Shown: positions 36,274 through 44,695 of the stretch, one piece after another
How the letters are laid out: every line of letters begins with the position of its first letter
Position numbering within the stretch: position 1 is the stretch's first letter
From: Enhydrobacter sp.
Lineage (GTDB): Bacteria; Pseudomonadota; Alphaproteobacteria; Reyranellales; Reyranellaceae
DNA length: 64,000 nt
NCBI RefSeq assembly: GCF_030246845.1
Contig: NZ_CP126889.1
Location: 1,860,001-1,924,000 of the forward strand
Direction of reading: 5' to 3'
Made by a program: the position numbers and the translations under genes
The notes under the pieces: generated by a model
What the model was told of the DNA's origin: nothing
Database searches by the model: none
Seen by the model: the letters and a program-made list of their open reading frames with translations, nothing else

Positions 36274-36936
36274 TCAGCCGCCGGCGGTCGCCACGATCTC
36301 GCGCAGGATGGTGACCGTGGTCTCCGGTTCCGGCCGACGGGTGTAGTCGGGATCGGCCTGCACCGACCTTACGATGCCCTTGCGATCGACGACGAAGCGT
36401 GCGGGCACCGGCAGACGCCAGGACGGGTCGTCGTTGCGGGCGGCGAGGTCGTTGCCGAAGCCGAGATAGACCTCCTTTAAGTCTTCGGGCAGCGTGAAGG
36501 TCAGCCCGAAGGCCTCGGCGACTGCTGATCGCTCGTCCCACATGATGGGGAATGTCAGCTTCTGTTTCCTGGCCATGTCCGCCACCCGTTCGGATCGCTC
36601 GGGCGAGATCACGACCAGCGCGGCCCCGAGGGCCATGATTTCCGGAGAGGAGTCCTGCAGAGCGTCCAGCTCATGTCGGCAGTAGGGTCACCACGATCCC
36701 CTGAAAAACGACAGGACCAGCGGTCCGCGCGCCAGGAGATCGGCCGACGAGATGCGACGCCCGTCATGATTGGCGAGGTCGAAAGACGGCATCCTGGCGC
36801 CGTCCTTCACGATACGGTCGAGGATGCCCGAGCGCCGCAGGTCCTCGGTCGCGCGATGCATGATGGCGAGACGATCGGGCGGGATGCGCCTGGCGGCGGC
36901 TTCACGCAGGGCGGCGAGCTTGTCCTCGAGTGCCAT
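36274..36936 (-). CDS. Peroxiredoxin-like (AhpC/TSA) protein with in-frame TGA: probable selenoprotein
   Basis: A 220-codon frame is interrupted by a single TGA (36690-36688) at codon 83; both sides are in the same frame and together make a full peroxiredoxin-like protein. Upstream it reads GPLVLSFFRGSW, downstream PYCRHELDALQ. In this family the motif is F-Y-R-G-x-W-C-P-Y-C, so the TGA replaces the first active-site Cys and gives a U-x-x-C pair (residues 83 and 86). A hairpin that suits a bacterial SECIS follows after five bases. AAGGGGG precedes the ATG at 36936. The rest (PVPARFVVDRKG, DPDYTRRPEPE) is intact, with no other damage. Alternative: a TGC-to-TGA nonsense mutation, leaving an 82-residue fragment. 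Whether selA, selB, selC and selD exist is not visible here. Confidence 0.75.
36655..36682 (-). promoter_or_regulatory. Candidate bacterial SECIS hairpin
   Basis: Read on the minus strand, five bases after the TGA: lower stem CTGC/GCAG, internal loop CGACAT opposite T, upper stem GAGC/GCTC and apical loop TGGAC. The apical loop starts 19 bases after the TGA and has a G at its second position, in line with the usual bacterial SECIS model. The fold was made by hand; no energy was computed. Confidence 0.55.
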
Positions 36937-36963
36937 GGAACCCCCTTCATATGATCGATGCGA

Positions 36964-37578
36964 CTATGGGCGTTTCCTTCGTCGCGTTCTTCTCGGCGTG
37001 GTCAGCCGATCGAGCGCCGGCCGGGCCACGCTTTCCAGCAATCGGCGTCGGGCGCCGGTGCGGGCGAGGACGCGGATGGCGAGCACGATGCCCAGCAGAT
37101 GCCCGGAAACCACCGCGGCATCGAGATCGGCGGCAATGGCACCGTCGCGCTGGCCCGCCGCGAGACTGCGCCGGAAGAAGGCGCGGATCTCGTCGAGATA
37201 CGCCGCCACCAGCTTCGCCAGTCCGGCGTCGCGCGACGCCATGTCGAGCGCGGAGTTCACCAGCAGGCAGCCCTTGCCGTCGGGATCCCTGACCGAACGG
37301 TCGATGATCTCGCCCAGGAAGGCGCGGATCGCCTCCCGTGGCGGATGGCGCGCCTCGATCCGGGCGATGCGTTCGCGCATCGAGCGGTTGGCATAGCGCT
37401 CCAGCGCGCGCACAAACAGCGCGCGCTTGTCGCCGTAGGCATTGTAGAGACTGGCCCCGCCGATCCCCATCGCCCCGGCAAGGTCGCGGACGGAAGCGGC
37501 TTCGTAGCCATGCGCCCAGAAGCAGTCGACGGCGGCGTCGATCGCACGATCTTCGTCGAAGGCCTTCAGGCGGGGCAC
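36964..37578 (-). CDS. TetR-family transcriptional regulator
   Basis: A 204-residue regulator with the TetR N-terminal helix-turn-helix (AIDAAVDCFWAHGYEAASVR, then GIGGASLYNAYGDKRALF) and a ligand-binding helical C-terminal half containing GKGCLLVNSALDMA. It lies 27 bases upstream of the peroxiredoxin-like gene on the same strand, so it probably shares its transcript and may set its response to a chemical stress. An AT-rich stretch (37585-37625) precedes it. Confidence 0.9.
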   Translation of the reverse strand: MPRLKAFDEDRAIDAAVDCFWAHGYEAASVRDLAGAMGIGGASLYNAYGDKRALFVRALERYANRSMRERIARIEARHPPREAIRAFLGEIIDRSVRDPDGKGCLLVNSALDMASRDAGLAKLVAAYLDEIRAFFRRSLAAGQRDGAIAADLDAAVVSGHLLGIVLAIRVLARTGARRRLLESVARPALDRLTTPRRTRRRKRP

Positions 37579-37747
37579 GAGGGCAGTAAATCACTATTTT
37601 GGAGCATCTGCTACAGAATAAGGTTCATCACCGGAAGTTGAGCCGCCGTGCGCCCGTGGTCGCTGAACCTTGATTGGCCGTCATGTCCGGAGTCCCCGTA
37701 CAGTGCCCGATGCCCGTTCAGGGTCCATCACAGCAGGGAGCCTCGTC

Positions 37748-37981
37748 ATGACCAAGCAAGCCCTGATCGCCACCGCGATCTCGATCTTCGCCGCCGGCAG
37801 CTTCGCCACCGCCGCCCACGCCGAGGCCGTGAAGTGCCACGGCACCAACGCATGCAAGGGCCAGAGCGCATGCAAGAGCGCGAGCAACGCCTGCAAAGGC
37901 CAGAACGCCTGCAAGGGCCAGGGCTTCACCGAGATGAAGGACGCGTCGGCCTGCACCGCCGCCGGCGGCAAGGTCCTCTAG
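37748..37981 (+). CDS. Small cysteine-rich periplasmic protein, bufferin-like (BufA2 type)
   Basis: A 77-residue protein with a signal peptide (MTKQALIATAISIFAAGSFA, cleaved near AHAEA) and a mature part with regularly spaced cysteines in the repeated phrase NACKGQ (CHGTNACKGQSACK, NACKGQNACKGQGF). This pattern matches BufA2 bufferins, peptides that bind copper or similar metals in the periplasm. Normally genes for DUF692 and DUF2063 partners (BufB, BufC), which make the modified peptide, lie next to it; none is present. The ATG at 37748 is preceded by CAGGGAG. A terminator follows. Confidence 0.75.
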   Translation: MTKQALIATAISIFAAGSFATAAHAEAVKCHGTNACKGQSACKSASNACKGQNACKGQGFTEMKDASACTAAGGKVL

Positions 37982-38011
37982 CCGCTTTCCCGCTACGCCC
38001 GTCGCGTGACA

Positions 38012-38040
38012 GGCTCTCCGGCGGCGCCGGAGAGCCTTGT
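38012..38040 (+). terminator. Hairpin terminator after the bufferin-like gene
   Basis: A perfect 11-bp stem GGCTCTCCGGC/GCCGGAGAGCC with a three-base loop, followed by TTGT. It starts 30 bases after the stop. Confidence 0.75.
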
Positions 38041-38111
38041 CGCGCGGGCGAGCGGAAGAGTCCCGGCCTGACCGCTAGGCCAGTTCCGCGCTCTTCGAGT
38101 AAGATCGCCCC

Positions 38112-39548
38112 ATGGCTGCCGACATCACCGTCCAGGCGCGCTCGGCGCGGACAAGCCGCTCACTGCTGTCGCGCTTCGGCCTGTCGTGGCGCATCATGGG
38201 CCTGGTCGTGGCGGCGGTGATGACGGCGGAGGTGCTGCTGTTCCTGCCCTCGATCGCCCGCTTCCGCATGGTCTATCTCGAGCAGCTCATCGAAAGCGGC
38301 ACGCTGGCCGCGCTGGCGCTGGACGCGACGCCCGACAACATGGTCACCGAGAAGGTGAAGCGCTCGCTGCTCAACAACGCGCGCGTCGACGCGGTCGTGC
38401 TGGTCGAGCCGAACAAGCCCAAGCGCGCGCTGCTGAACATTCCGCCGCGGCCCGACATGCCGAGCTTCAATCTCATGGACCGCGGCGCGCTCGGTCTGAT
38501 CTGGGATGCGCTGGCGGCGATGACACGGGACGGCGCCTACTACATCCGTGTCGGCGGCGAATCGATGCGCCTGCCGCACGCCATGGTGTGGATCGTGGTC
38601 GACGAGCTGCCCATGCGCATCGCCATGTACGGCTATGCCGGCCGCATGCTGATCCTGTCGCTGATCGTCGCGCTGTTCACGGCCTCCCTGCTCTATCTGG
38701 CGCTGCGCTGGCTGGTGATCCGACCGCTGCAGGATCTTTCCGCGGATATGACGGCGTTCCGGCGCGCACCCGAGGAGCCCGGCAACGAACGACCGGCCAC
38801 CGGTCGCGACGACGAGATCGGCGTGGTCGATCGCGAGTTCCGCAACCTGCAGCGCGAGCTGCGCGCCTCGCTGCGCCAGAAGTCGCGGCTGGCTGAAGTC
38901 GGCGCCGCCTCCAACAAGATCAATCACGACTTGCGCAACATGCTGTCGACGGCGCGGCTGCTGTCCGACCGCCTGGCGCGCAGCGACGACGAGCGCACGC
39001 GCAAGCTCGCGCCCACCATCCTGGGCACCATCGACCGCGCCACGCGGCTCGCCAGCGAGGCGATCGAGTATGTGCGCGACCGGCCGGCGCCACGGCTTGC
39101 CGAGTTCGACCTGGCCGACCTGGTCGACGAGGTCGGCGTGGCCCTGCAGGAGCAAGGCGAGGAGAGCGATCCGAACCTCCTGCGCAACTGGTCGAACGCC
39201 CTGGGCGGCGAACGTCGCGTACGTGCCGACCGCGACCTGCTCTACCGGGTGCTGGTCAATCTCGGGCGCAACGCCTTCGATGCCGGCGCAACGACCGTGA
39301 GCGTGTCTGCTCGTCCGCGCGGGGAGTATCTCCTGGTCGACGTGGCCGACAATGGCCGCGGCGTGCCGCCCGACGTCGCCGCCCAGCTCTTCCGTCCGTT
39401 CACGACCGGCGGGCGCGCTGGCGGTGCAGGCCTCGGCCTGGCGATTGCCCGCGACCTCGTGCGCGCCCATGGCGGCGAGATCGTGCTGGCCGAGAGTGGG
39501 CCCGGCGGCACGACCTTCCAGTTCTCACTGCCCCTCAACGGCGTGTGA
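38112..39548 (+). CDS. Sensor histidine kinase, orphan
   Basis: A 478-residue membrane kinase. Spans near residues 25-47 and 180-200 enclose a periplasmic sensor of about 130 residues; a HAMP-like region follows (LRWLVIRPLQDLSADM). The phosphorylated His is His 272 in INHDLRNMLSTARLL. The ATPase domain has LGRNAFDAGA (N box), VADNGRGVP (G1) and GGAGLGLAIARDLVRAHGG (G2). No response regulator gene is adjacent, so its partner is unknown. Confidence 0.9.
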   Translation: MAADITVQARSARTSRSLLSRFGLSWRIMGLVVAAVMTAEVLLFLPSIARFRMVYLEQLIESGTLAALALDATPDNMVTEKVKRSLLNNARVDAVVLVEPNKPKRALLNIPPRPDMPSFNLMDRGALGLIWDALAAMTRDGAYYIRVGGESMRLPHAMVWIVVDELPMRIAMYGYAGRMLILSLIVALFTASLLYLALRWLVIRPLQDLSADMTAFRRAPEEPGNERPATGRDDEIGVVDREFRNLQRELRASLRQKSRLAEVGAASNKINHDLRNMLSTARLLSDRLARSDDERTRKLAPTILGTIDRATRLASEAIEYVRDRPAPRLAEFDLADLVDEVGVALQEQGEESDPNLLRNWSNALGGERRVRADRDLLYRVLVNLGRNAFDAGATTVSVSARPRGEYLLVDVADNGRGVPPDVAAQLFRPFTTGGRAGGAGLGLAIARDLVRAHGGEIVLAESGPGGTTFQFSLPLNGV

Positions 39549-39613
39549 TAGACGTTCCCGGTGGATTTCCAGCGACGCCTGGCTACTATCGGTGCGGTCA
39601 GGCACTGCTGCAT

Positions 39614-39628
39614 GTACCAAGGTGGTAC
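39614..39628. promoter_or_regulatory. Dyad ahead of the winged-helix regulator gene
   Basis: GTACCA and TGGTAC flank AGG as a perfect inverted repeat, 26 bases before the ATG at 39655. It is suitable as an operator for a dimeric regulator, perhaps for autoregulation; no direct evidence. Confidence 0.35.
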
Positions 39629-39654
39629 TCGTCTATCGCGTGCATTGAGGGGCG

Positions 39655-41483
39655 ATGACTATTCGCAACGCCGACCCTCTTGCGGAGATGCAGGCAAAGC
39701 GGCTGCAGTTTGGTCGCTATGTCCTCGATTTGGATCGCGGCTGTCTGTTTCTTGACCGGACCGAGATTGCCCTTCGGCCAAAGACCTTCGCGGTTCTGCG
39801 CTACCTCGTCGAAAGTTCCGGTCGCCTTGTCTCGAAAGAGGAACTCTTCGACTCGGTTTGGCCGAATCTGACCGTCACTGACGATGCCCTGGTACAAAGC
39901 ATTGGCGAACTGAGGCGGGCGCTCAAGGATACGGGCCCGGCCTTATCAAGACCATTCCACGCCGTGGCTATCGATTTGAAGCCGAAGTGACGTCCGGTGG
40001 TCCAATCGACGGATCCTCCGCGAACGCCGCATCGGCCCCGACGGCGGGGTCCGTCACGGCTCGACCGTTGAGCGCCGACATTCGCACGTGGCCGCCGCTC
40101 AGCTTCCTGACCATGGCGCTCGGCCGCTCACGGATCGGATTGTTCTGTACGCTCGGTTTCGCCGTCCTGATTGCCGCAGGCGTGTTGTGGGAAGGCATCG
40201 GAGTCGAGTGGAAATCTTCAAGCCTTCCGGGACTGACCGACCGATCCGCAACGGCGAACACGGAGGTCAGCGCCAAACCCGCGATTGCCATTCTGCCCAT
40301 TGTCAACCAGAGCGGAGATCCGGCTCGAGAGTACTTCGCAGACGGGCTGACCCAAGACATTATCAGTGCGCTCGGGAGGTTTCCCGAGTTGACCGTGATG
40401 TCGTGGAACGCCGTCTTTCCGTACAAGAGCAATCCCGCAAGCCCCGGAGAGATCGCCCACGGTCTTGCTGTGCGCTATCAGCTCGAAGGCAGCGTCCTGC
40501 AGACCGGCGATCGCGTGCGGATGACCGCGCAGCTTGTCAATTCGCATGGTCGGGTGCTTTGGTCTGCCCGTTTCGACGAGCCCCTCGCCGATCTCTTCGC
40601 CTTGCAAGACAAAATCACCACCGACATCGTCGGCGCCTTGGCTGTCCGAGTGGCGGCGATCGAACAGCGGCGTGTGCTTGCCAAGCCGACAAAAAGCCTT
40701 GAAGCCTACGACTACGTGCTGCGCGCCAGGCCGGCATTGCAGCGTCCGGCACGCGCGGACATCGCGCAGGCGCGCGTCTTGCTCAGGCACGCCATAGAGA
40801 TCGATCCGAATTACGCCGACGCCTACGCCGCGCTCGCTGAAAGTTATTACATCGCCACGTCGATGGGCTGGGCGGAAACGCCGACCGCGGCGCTCGATCG
40901 AGCAGAGGAACTGGCGAACAAGGCGCTGAGCATCGACGATTCCGAAGTGCGCGCCCACGTCATCCTCGGCCGTATCCACATCTTCTATCGTCGATACGAA
41001 CAGGCCAAAGCAGAGATCGATCGTGCGATCGCAATCAATGCCAACGACGCCCACGCCATCGCTGGCCGCGGCAATATCCTGATGTGGCTGGGACAGACGG
41101 AAGCTGCAATCAGGAATCTGGAGCTGGCGCGGCGAATCGACCCCGAACTCGACGCGATGGATCGTTTTGCGCTCAGCCTGGCCTATTATCTGAAAGGGCG
41201 CTACGACGCGGCGATCGAGGAAGCGGAGCTCAATCTTCGAAAAAATACCGGCGCCAGCTTCAGCCGCATCGTGCTGGCCGCCGCTTATGCGCAGTACGAT
41301 CGAGCCGAGGATGCCGCGCGTGTCGTGTCGGCGATTCGACGCTTCGACCCGACATTCGATGCGCGGGATTTCGGAACCAAATTTCTGAAGCCCGCGGATC
41401 TCGAGCGCCTCCGGGACGGCCTGCACAAAGCCGGCCTCTATGCCGCCACGCCCAGCTCCCCGCCTCCGACAGCCAACCGCTAA
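39655..41483 (+). pseudogene. CadC-like regulator (winged helix + TPR), split by a one-base frameshift
   Basis: Two frames together make one typical protein. The first (39655-39990) is an OmpR-type winged helix: LRPKTFAVLRYLVESSGRLV and VTDDALVQSIGELRRALKD. It should continue with the strand IPRRGYRFEAEV, but that phrase is in another frame from about 39940 on; adding one base near 39936 (GGGCCCG_GCC, probably a lost C) restores it. The second frame then has a membrane span (GLFCTLGFAVLIAAGVLW), a region with IAILPIVNQSGDPAREYFADG, and TPR repeats. A GTG at 39987 overlaps the first stop (GTGA), so the second half (498 residues) might still be translated. A real frameshift or a sequencing error cannot be told apart here. 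Confidence 0.8.
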
Positions 41484-42013
41484 TTCTTGGTAAGGAGCGG
41501 TCGGTTGAGATTCGCCTTGGAGACGTTTCCGGCAAGATCCCTCTGGAACAGGCCCGGACCCACCACCTTGCCGAAAATGTAGAGCTTGCCGTCGCTGATC
41601 AGCCAGTTCTCCGGGTCGGCCTCGACAAGCTCGCCCTTGCTCAGCGCCATGGCGCAGAAGTTGCCGAACTGTGGCGCGTAACGGGTGGGGGCGGCCTTGA
41701 AGAGTTCGCGGTGCTCGGTGGTCGAGAACCGATAGCGGTAATCGTCCCACTCGTACTCGATGTCCGGTCGCCCGTGCACGGGCTTTCCGTCGGTGAAATA
41801 GGCAACCGGGTCGTAGCCCTTGATCGCCAGTGGAACCCCTTGCGCCCTTGCAGATCGCAAGGGGATTCCAAACGAACAAGCCGCGACCAGTGTCGCCAGG
41901 CCGACAGTATCGCGCCGGCTCAATCCGGATCTCGTTGCAGCCTCTCCAGGTCTTCTCGCGGACTGGGAGACGACATCTCGCCGAGAGAAGCGGAGCATGG
42001 CCAACGCCCTCAT
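41480..42013 (-). CDS. YHS-domain exported protein
   Basis: A 177-residue protein with the YHS signature: AIKGYDPVAYFTDGKPVHGR, then YRYRFSTTEHRELFKAAPTR and a Cys in FGNFCAMALSKG. The N-terminus holds SRRDTVGLATLVAACSFGIP, a Tat-like signal ending ARAQG, so it is probably periplasmic. The start at 42013 leaves 30 residues before that signal, including a second SRRD; a TTG at the inner SRRD is an alternative start. The YHS fold is linked to metal binding in several proteins. It overlaps the split regulator by four bases. Confidence 0.8.
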   Translation of the reverse strand: MRALAMLRFSRRDVVSQSARRPGEAATRSGLSRRDTVGLATLVAACSFGIPLRSARAQGVPLAIKGYDPVAYFTDGKPVHGRPDIEYEWDDYRYRFSTTEHRELFKAAPTRYAPQFGNFCAMALSKGELVEADPENWLISDGKLYIFGKVVGPGLFQRDLAGNVSKANLNRPLLTKN

Positions 42014-42205
42014 GATTTGGCCTCCACTCGCCGATACCGACGGCGCCGGTGCGCAGGTTGAATTCTAGCGTGCCCGTCTCCTCAAATCTCGGCGTTTTTT
42101 CGTTGTTTGCTTCGACTTCCTTCGTTACGCGCCCGTCCTCTCACCGTACTTCCTCCTTGCCGGAGTTGGCCTCGCTTCAGTGCGATTGGCCGGAGGAGCC
42201 GAACG

Positions 42206-42826
42206 ATGAAGTTGCGAACATGCGGTGCGGGACGTGTCGTCCTTTTTGCGCTCTTGCCATGTCTGTTTGCCTTGTTGCTGTTGCCTTCGACCGTGAAAGC
42301 TCAAGGGAAATTTGTCGTCACGGCAATGACCGAGAAAAGAATCAGACAATTGCCGGCGGGGCCGCTTTACTGGGAAATCGAGAATTTCCCGACGCTCGCG
42401 CGGGCGCAGGCCGCCGCGGGCGAGACATCACTTGCAGCCGAAATCTGGGGCAAGGTCTGGCTCTTCACCCTGGGGACCAAAGGCGGTCCGGCCCGCGGCG
42501 GTACGAGAATCGCCGAGATCGGGCCCGTGCCCCGAATTACCGCACCCGAGTACCTGCTGCGCATCAACACTGGGCAGGGACCGCCTGGAGCCAGAACGTC
42601 GGTGCATATGCATCCTGGCGTCGAAACCTTCTACGTGCTGACCGGTCAACTGGGGCAAAAGACTCCCCACGGCGTGAACCATGTCGAGGCCGGTCAGTCC
42701 ATGGCCGGACACGGCCCAGGCATGGCCATGCAAGTCTTCAACAGCGGCCCGGGCGATCTGAATACCCTGGTGATGTTCGTGGTGGACGCCACGAAGCCGT
42801 TCTCGTCACCGGCCAAGTTCGAGTGA
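42206..42826 (+). CDS. Exported cupin-domain protein
   Basis: A 206-residue protein: signal peptide with hydrophobic core VVLFALLPCLFALLLLPS ending VKAQG, then a domain whose C-terminal half is a cupin (TSVHMHPGVETFYVLTGQ has the H-x-H and Glu ligands; a later G-H-G-P-G stretch holds the last His). The ATG at 42206 follows CGGAGGAG; an in-frame start at 42107 adds 33 residues without support. It may bind a metal in the periplasm; the activity is unknown. Confidence 0.75.
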   Translation: MKLRTCGAGRVVLFALLPCLFALLLLPSTVKAQGKFVVTAMTEKRIRQLPAGPLYWEIENFPTLARAQAAAGETSLAAEIWGKVWLFTLGTKGGPARGGTRIAEIGPVPRITAPEYLLRINTGQGPPGARTSVHMHPGVETFYVLTGQLGQKTPHGVNHVEAGQSMAGHGPGMAMQVFNSGPGDLNTLVMFVVDATKPFSSPAKFE

Positions 42827-42941
42827 GCATGGGCGCCGGCGGCGGCGCGCGCTGAGACGCCTCGAGTTCTGGGTGGCCAATTTCTGCCATTGGCCATCTC
42901 GGTCGGACCGCCCGACGCGGAACGCCCAATCGGCTTCGACC

Positions 42942-43697
42942 CTACCTCTCCGCCAGCAGAAGCCTGGCGAAGGTACGGATGCGCTCGGCGTTGACGCCGA
43001 GATCCGACGTGCCGGTGCGGCTCTTGGAACGGATGTCGACGCGGCTGCTCGACGCACCGTCGCGCCGGATGCGCACGACGATGTCGTCGTGGAAGCCGAA
43101 CCAGGGGCTGGTGGCGACGGCCTCCAGGCGGCCCTCGGCCGGCACGCGCGCGACCACCTGCCAACCCAGCGCCGCCGCGACGCGCTCGACCCGCCGGAAC
43201 GCCTCCGCCGGCGGAACATTGAGCCTGATCGGCGTCAGATCGGGGTAGATCGCGTGCTGCAGCTCGGCCGCGGCATGTCCGGGATAGGCCGGGGCATTGG
43301 TCGCTCCCCGACGTAGCTGCAACGTGACGACGAGCTTGGGCGGGTTCTCGGTGTCGGTGGTGATGTCGGTGAGATCGGGCGCGCGATAGGCGTGCATCAG
43401 CCAGGCAAGCGGCGCCCAGGCGGCGGCGACTCCGATCACCAGCGCCAGAACGGCGGCGACGAAGCCCCGCCGGCGATCGCCGGGCCGGGTCGGCAGGATG
43501 GTGGCCAAGGCGAGGGCGATGCTCGCGGCGGCGATGTAGAAGCCGAAGCGAAAGACGTTCAGGGCAAGCTCGCGATCGACGCCGAGATAGTGATGCAGCG
43601 GCCCCGCAATCGCCACGATCGGCGCCGACAGGCACGCCAAGGCGAAGGCCAGGCGCGCGAGTCGGTGGCTTATCGGGTTCGTCGGTCGAAAGATCAT
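42942..43697 (-). CDS. DUF1499 membrane protein
   Basis: A 251-residue protein with three N-terminal hydrophobic spans (about 12-34, 46-66 and 78-100) and a C-terminal soluble DUF1499 domain with the phrase LGWQVVARVPAEGRLEAVAT, then FGFHDDIVVRIRR and SRTGTSDLGVNAERIR. The function of the family is unknown. It is divergent from the EamA transporter gene, with a 108-base gap that I see as promoter space only. Confidence 0.82.
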   Translation of the reverse strand: MIFRPTNPISHRLARLAFALACLSAPIVAIAGPLHHYLGVDRELALNVFRFGFYIAAASIALALATILPTRPGDRRRGFVAAVLALVIGVAAAWAPLAWLMHAYRAPDLTDITTDTENPPKLVVTLQLRRGATNAPAYPGHAAAELQHAIYPDLTPIRLNVPPAEAFRRVERVAAALGWQVVARVPAEGRLEAVATSPWFGFHDDIVVRIRRDGASSSRVDIRSKSRTGTSDLGVNAERIRTFARLLLAER

Positions 43698-43805
43698 GCC
43701 GTTCCTGCCGCCCGGTCATCGTAGCCATGAAAGCCGTCCCATGCATCCCGGGGCGCACCGGACGACGCGCTCGACAGGCGCAAGCGCGTTGTCTATGCGC
43801 GAGCC

Positions 43806-44687
43806 ATGATCATTGTCGCCAGAGAGCGCCGCCGCGCGATGGCCGCTGGGCTGGGCGCCATCGTGCTCTGGGGCGCACTCGCCACGCTCTCGGTGCTCGC
43901 GGGCCCGGTCCCGCCCTTCCAGATGGTGGCCATGACGTTTGCGATCGGCGCCGTGATCGGCATTGCCCGCGCGCGTCGCCGCGGGATCGCACGGCATGCC
44001 CTGCTCCGCTGGCCGGCCCGTGTGTGGCTTCTGGGCGTGGTTGGCCTGTTCGGCTACCACGCTCTCTATTTCGCCGCGCTGCAGCTCGCGCCGCCGGCGG
44101 AAGCCAATCTCGTGAACTATCTCTGGCCGCTCCTGATCGTGCTCCTGTCGGCCCCGCTTGCCGGCGAGCGGCTCGGCTGGCCGCATCTCGCGGGCGCGGT
44201 CCTGGGCTTCGCCGGCGTGGCCCTGCTTGCCGTCGGCCGCGGTGCGAGCTTCGCCGACGCCCATCTCGCCGGCTATCTGCTAGCGCTCGGCTGCGCCTTC
44301 ACGTGGTCGCTCTATTCGGTCCTGTCGCGCCGCTTCGGCGAGACGCCGACCGACGCGATCGCCGCTTTCTGCGCCGCGGCCTCGCTGCTCTCGTTGATCT
44401 GCCATCTCCTGTTCGAGTTCACCGTGTGGCCGGCGACGCCGGGCGCCTGGCTCGCCGTGGTCGCCCTCGGCCTCGGCCCCGCCGGCGCCGCGTTCTATCT
44501 CTGGGACCACGCCGTGAAACGCGGCGACATCCGCGCTCTCGGCGCGCTGAGCTACGCCGCGCCGATCCTGTCGACGGCCTTGCTGATCGCCTGCGGGTTG
44601 GCACGGCCGACGAGCACGCTGGTGCTCGCCGCCCTGCTGGTGACCTGTGGCGCCGTCCTCGCGTCACGCGACATGTGGAAACGCTGA
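43806..44687 (+). CDS. EamA/DMT-superfamily transporter
   Basis: A 293-residue inner-membrane protein with about ten hydrophobic spans arranged as two EamA repeats. The phrase EANLVNYLWPLLIVLLSAPL, at the end of the first repeat, and LSYAAPILSTALLI, in the second, are typical of drug/metabolite transporters. The substrate, an amino acid or other small metabolite, is unknown. Confidence 0.87.
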   Translation: MIIVARERRRAMAAGLGAIVLWGALATLSVLAGPVPPFQMVAMTFAIGAVIGIARARRRGIARHALLRWPARVWLLGVVGLFGYHALYFAALQLAPPAEANLVNYLWPLLIVLLSAPLAGERLGWPHLAGAVLGFAGVALLAVGRGASFADAHLAGYLLALGCAFTWSLYSVLSRRFGETPTDAIAAFCAAASLLSLICHLLFEFTVWPATPGAWLAVVALGLGPAGAAFYLWDHAVKRGDIRALGALSYAAPILSTALLIACGLARPTSTLVLAALLVTCGAVLASRDMWKR

Positions 44688-44695
44688 GCGTCGAC

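Noticed and set aside
36688..36690. Treating the peroxiredoxin-like gene as a plain nonsense pseudogene
   Set aside because: The TGA falls exactly on the redox Cys codon, both sides are intact and a SECIS-like hairpin follows; kept only as the alternative.
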